A DNA stretch of 64,000 nucleotides. It comes from Herbiconiux oxytropis (GTDB lineage: Bacteria; Actinomycetota; Actinomycetes; Actinomycetales; Microbacteriaceae). The notes below the pieces were generated by a model that had not been told where the DNA came from, did not search any database, and saw only the letters and a program-made list of their open reading frames with translations. Each line of letters begins with the position of its first letter. Positions within the stretch are counted from its first letter, which is position 1. The stretch spans positions 372,001 through 436,000 of the forward strand of contig NZ_JANLCK010000004.1 of NCBI RefSeq assembly GCF_024979315.1, in the 5' to 3' direction. The position numbers and the translations under genes were made by a program. Positions 61,354 to 64,000 of the stretch are shown here, in pieces.

Positions 61354-64000
61354 TCGGAGACCGCCTTGATCAACTGGATGCGGTACTCGTACCGGTTCTG
61401 GAAGTCGCGCTCCTCGGGCTCGGCCACACCGCGGAAGGTCGCGGCGGCCATCCCCTCGGCGACGGCCTCGATGCGCGCCGCGATCTCGGTCAGCTCGGGC
61501 TCACCGAGCGCATCCTGCCGCCGGATCGTGTAGCGCGAGGGCCGCTCCCCCTTGGCCACGTAGAGCAGCTCGGCGCCGCCCACCTCGCCGCCCACGAACG
61601 GCTCGGGCGCTGCGGAGACCTCGGCCGCGCCACCGGCTGCGACCTGGCCCTCCACCTGAGGCGCAGCGTCCTCCGCTGCGTCCCCCTCCAGCTCCACATC
61701 CTTGGTCCGCAGGGCGCGCCGCTGCACGGCGAGCTGGTAGGTGGCGAGCTGGGCGTGCCGCGGCATGTCTCCACGGGCCGCCGGGTACTTGCCCGTCTTG
61801 AGGTCGATCACCACGACGGTGCCGTCGGCGCGCCTCTCGATCCGGTCGATCGAACCATTGACCTCGGCCCGGCCCTGCCGCAGCCGGAACCCCGCTTCGG
61901 CTCCCACGAGCTCGCCGCCCGAGACCGAGAACCCGCGAAGGTAGTCCGAGAGCCCCTCGAGTTTGGTGCCGAGGGCCCGGCGCTCGCGCTCCTCGATCCA
62001 CGGGGCCTCGAAGCGCAGCTCCTTCCACCGCTCCTCCGAGCGCCGCAGCAGCTCCTCGGGGCTCGGATCGGTCTCGGGGTCGGCCGCGAGCTGCTCCATG
62101 ACCGAGTGCACGATCGTGCCGATGCCGGCCGCGAGCCCCTTGGCGCCCCCGGCCACCTGGTCGACGAACCACATCAACGGCGACTCCTCGAACGCCTCGA
62201 TGCGGGACGGCGACACCCGCACCACGGCCTCGGGGTCGTCGGGGTCGACCACGGGCTCTTCGGTCGACGCGGGCAGCAGACCGTACCAGCTGCGCGGATG
62301 CGCGCCCGCGACCTCCTCCGCGGCCAGCCGGGCGAGTGCCGACGCCGCACGCAGGTCGCCCTCCTCCGCGAGGCGCCTCCGGAGGTGACCCGTCAGCCCC
62401 CGCAGGGAGAGCGGATGCCGCACGGGCTTGACGGTCTCGGCGTCCGGTGCGAGGGCGAGGAACGCCGAGGGCTGCTCGTCGTCGTTCGCGACCCCGCTCA
62501 GCACGGTGACGCGGCGCGATCTCGAGACCGCGAGGGCGAACATCCGCAGCTCGTCCGAGAGCACCTCGGCGCGGGAGTCCTCGGTGCGGGTGGGGGCCGC
62601 AGCGGGCTCGGCGAAGCGGCCGGATGCGGCGGACGAGTCGGATGCGAAGGGCGAGCCGGATGTGACGGGCGAGTCGGATGCGACGGAACGCTCGTCGAGC
62701 ACCTGGTCGGTCGCGACGCCTGGCGCACGGGTGCGGGTCTCGCCGAAAGTCCCGTCTGCCCGACGCTCCCGAGCCTCGAGGCGGGCCTCGGTGGCGACGG
62801 CGCCGAGGCGCTGGGCGTGCAGGAGGGAGCCGCGGAGGCGGAGGTTCGGCCACACCGACTCCTGCAGCCCGGCGACCACGACCACCTCGACGTCGAGCCC
62901 CACGGCGCCGCTCGGTGTGGTCACGAGCACGGAGTCGGCACGGGAGCGCGGCGAGAGCGTGTCCTCCGGCACCTCGGCGGTGAGGAACTCGTCGATGAAG
63001 AGCTCCGCGGGCCGCTCGGGCTCGCGCTCGACGGCACGGCGGGCGGCGGTGAAGAGCGCGACCGCACCGTCGAGGTTGCGGTTGGCCTCGTCGGCGAGGA
63101 TGCCGGTGCCCGCGGCGAGCGCGCCCCAACGCGTGGCGAGGCCGGTGCGCTGCCAGAGCTCCCAGAGCAGCTCCTCCACGGTGGCGCCGGCCTCGAAGCT
63201 CGAGCGCAGGGCGGCGAGCGTGGTGCCGAGGGCCGCGACGCGCCGGGCGGGGGCGGAGTCGATGGTGGCGAGCACGCCCGGGGTGAGCAAGGCCTCGCAG
63301 AGCAGCTCGTCCGAGTGCCGAGATCCGCCTGCGGCGAGCTCGTCGTGCCGCAGCGCGAGCCGCAGCCTGCGCAGCCCCACGGCGTCGACGCCGCAGAGGG
63401 GCCCGAGGATGACGGAGCTGGCGGTCTCGGCAGTGAGCTCGAGCCGGCCGATACCGAGCGCGAGCCCCTCGGCGAGGTGCCGGGCGGCGTAGTCGTCGCG
63501 GAGCGCCTGCACCGCGGAGAGGGTGCGGGTGGGCACCTCGGCGAGGGCGAGCCCGCGCGCGATCGCGGGCACGAGCGATCCGGATCGCACGATCACCGCC
63601 ATCTGCGACCACTCGGTGCCCTCGAGCAGGAACCGCTCCCGCAGCAGCCGCGCGATGGTGGCGATCTCGGAGGTGCGGTTGTCGGCCTGGATGCGCAGCA
63701 CCCGCGCCTCGCCGCGCTCGGCGGCGTTCGAGGCCGCGGCACCGGATTCCGCGCCTCCTCCGGCGCCGGGCTCGACCGTGCGGCGCTGGAGCCCGGCGGC
63801 CGCGGTGCCGATGCGCTCGGTCACGCGCTGCGAGAGAGAGCGGAGGTCGCCGTGCTGGCGGTATGTGGTGCCGAGCACGATCGTGGGGGCGGTCGGCACG
63901 CCGAGCGTCTGCCCCAGCTGCCCGAGCGCACGCACGTCCGACCCTCGGAAGCCCGCCGTGGCCGTGTCGGGATCGCCGAACACCACGACCGCCGCGCCGC
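61350..64000 (-). CDS. adnA: AdnA-like helicase-nuclease subunit (N-terminus outside window)
   Basis: About 883 residues visible, open at the right edge. The first visible motif is VVVFGDPDTATAGFRGSDVRAL (helicase motif III region), then TTYRQHGDL (motif IV). The C-terminal RecB-type nuclease shows RAEVNGSIDRIER, VVVIDLKTGKYP and HAQLATYQLAV. The middle has a Ser/Ala-rich repeat tract (about 62600-62700) and an Ala/Glu-rich insertion near the end. Translationally coupled to the AdnB-like gene, with which it should form one complex. Confidence 0.9.
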   Translation of the reverse strand, partial: GAAVVVFGDPDTATAGFRGSDVRALGQLGQTLGVPTAPTIVLGTTYRQHGDLRSLSQRVTERIGTAAAGLQRRTVEPGAGGGAESGAAASNAAERGEARVLRIQADNRTSEIATIARLLRERFLLEGTEWSQMAVIVRSGSLVPAIARGLALAEVPTRTLSAVQALRDDYAARHLAEGLALGIGRLELTAETASSVILGPLCGVDAVGLRRLRLALRHDELAAGGSRHSDELLCEALLTPGVLATIDSAPARRVAALGTTLAALRSSFEAGATVEELLWELWQRTGLATRWGALAAGTGILADEANRNLDGAVALFTAARRAVEREPERPAELFIDEFLTAEVPEDTLSPRSRADSVLVTTPSGAVGLDVEVVVVAGLQESVWPNLRLRGSLLHAQRLGAVATEARLEARERRADGTFGETRTRAPGVATDQVLDERSVASDSPVTSGSPFASDSSAASGRFAEPAAAPTRTEDSRAEVLSDELRMFALAVSRSRRVTVLSGVANDDEQPSAFLALAPDAETVKPVRHPLSLRGLTGHLRRRLAEEGDLRAASALARLAAEEVAGAHPRSWYGLLPASTEEPVVDPDDPEAVVRVSPSRIEAFEESPLMWFVDQVAGGAKGLAAGIGTIVHSVMEQLAADPETDPSPEELLRRSEERWKELRFEAPWIEERERRALGTKLEGLSDYLRGFSVSGGELVGAEAGFRLRQGRAEVNGSIDRIERRADGTVVVIDLKTGKYPAARGDMPRHAQLATYQLAVQRRALRTKDVELEGDAAEDAAPQVEGQVAAGGAAEVSAAPEPFVGGEVGGAELLYVAKGERPSRYTIRRQDALGEPELTEIAARIEAVAEGMAAATFRGVAEPEERDFQNRYEYRIQLIKAVSE

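Noticed and set aside
58966-61533. 855-residue plus-strand ORF opposite the AdnB-like gene
   Set aside because: Shadow composition (His/Arg/Gly/Leu) without domains; helicase and nuclease motifs are on the minus strand.

Overview
The window is very GC-rich with strongly G/C-biased third codon positions. It carries actinobacterial hallmark genes (UPF0182 membrane protein, secreted Lon-like PDZ protease, DUF2342 zinc protease, uvrD2, nudC, AdnAB-type helicase-nucleases, SufS/SufU, DUF222-HNH protein). I read it as chromosomal DNA of a high-GC actinobacterium, most likely Microbacteriaceae; I do not assign a genus. Genes are packed tightly, many with 4-bp ATGA or GTGA overlaps. No prophage, insertion sequence, CRISPR array or rRNA was seen.

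Layout. 1-1.7 kb: cell-surface pair (CDP-alcohol phosphotransferase, cut by the left edge, and a GT2 glycosyltransferase). 1.8-4.9 kb: HtrA-like membrane protease, divergent from an aminotransferase. 5-11.7 kb: six minus-strand genes, reading from the promoter: F390-synthetase-like adenylating enzyme, OleD-like reductase, ketoacyl synthase III, cytochrome P450, zinc alcohol dehydrogenase and nitrilase. The first four look like an uncharacterised lipid or polyketide pathway. A GAP-family (lipid-addressing) membrane protein is divergent from it. 12.6-20 kb: secreted beta-amylase (GH14), secreted M28 peptidase with an LAATG anchor, a small membrane protein, an EamA exporter and a GH63-like glucosidase. 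20-24.2 kb: SufS-SufU, then a PadR/DUF1048/ABC exporter operon. 24.2-32.2 kb: complete kdp potassium system (small membrane ORF, kdpF, A, B, C, D, E). 32.2-37.7 kb: TetR regulator divergent from an NAD(P)-binding epimerase with twin palindromic operators, a DUF222-HNH protein, initiator tRNA-fMet, nhaA behind a structured leader RNA, and an unknown gene. 37.7-46.6 kb: ammonium transporter, two lipoprotein penicillin-binding-type hydrolases, a NarL-type two-component pair and a secreted alkaline phosphatase. 46.6-46.9 kb: second tRNA-fMet with duplicated hairpins and a tRNA 3' fragment. 46.9-64 kb: a block whose order resembles mycobacterial Rv3193c-Rv3202c: UPF0182, Lon-like PDZ protease, zinc protease, RRE/E1-like protein, UvrD2, NudC, a degenerate phosphotransferase, AdnB and AdnA (cut by the right edge).

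The least explained parts are the adenylating enzyme/reductase/KAS III/P450 cluster with its divergent GAP gene, the structured RNA in front of nhaA, the hairpin covering the start codon of the gene after amt, the orphan RRE/E1-like protein and the kinase-fold protein that has lost its catalytic residues. A -10-like hexamer 5-6 nt before the start codon recurs at seven genes and points to frequent leaderless transcription.
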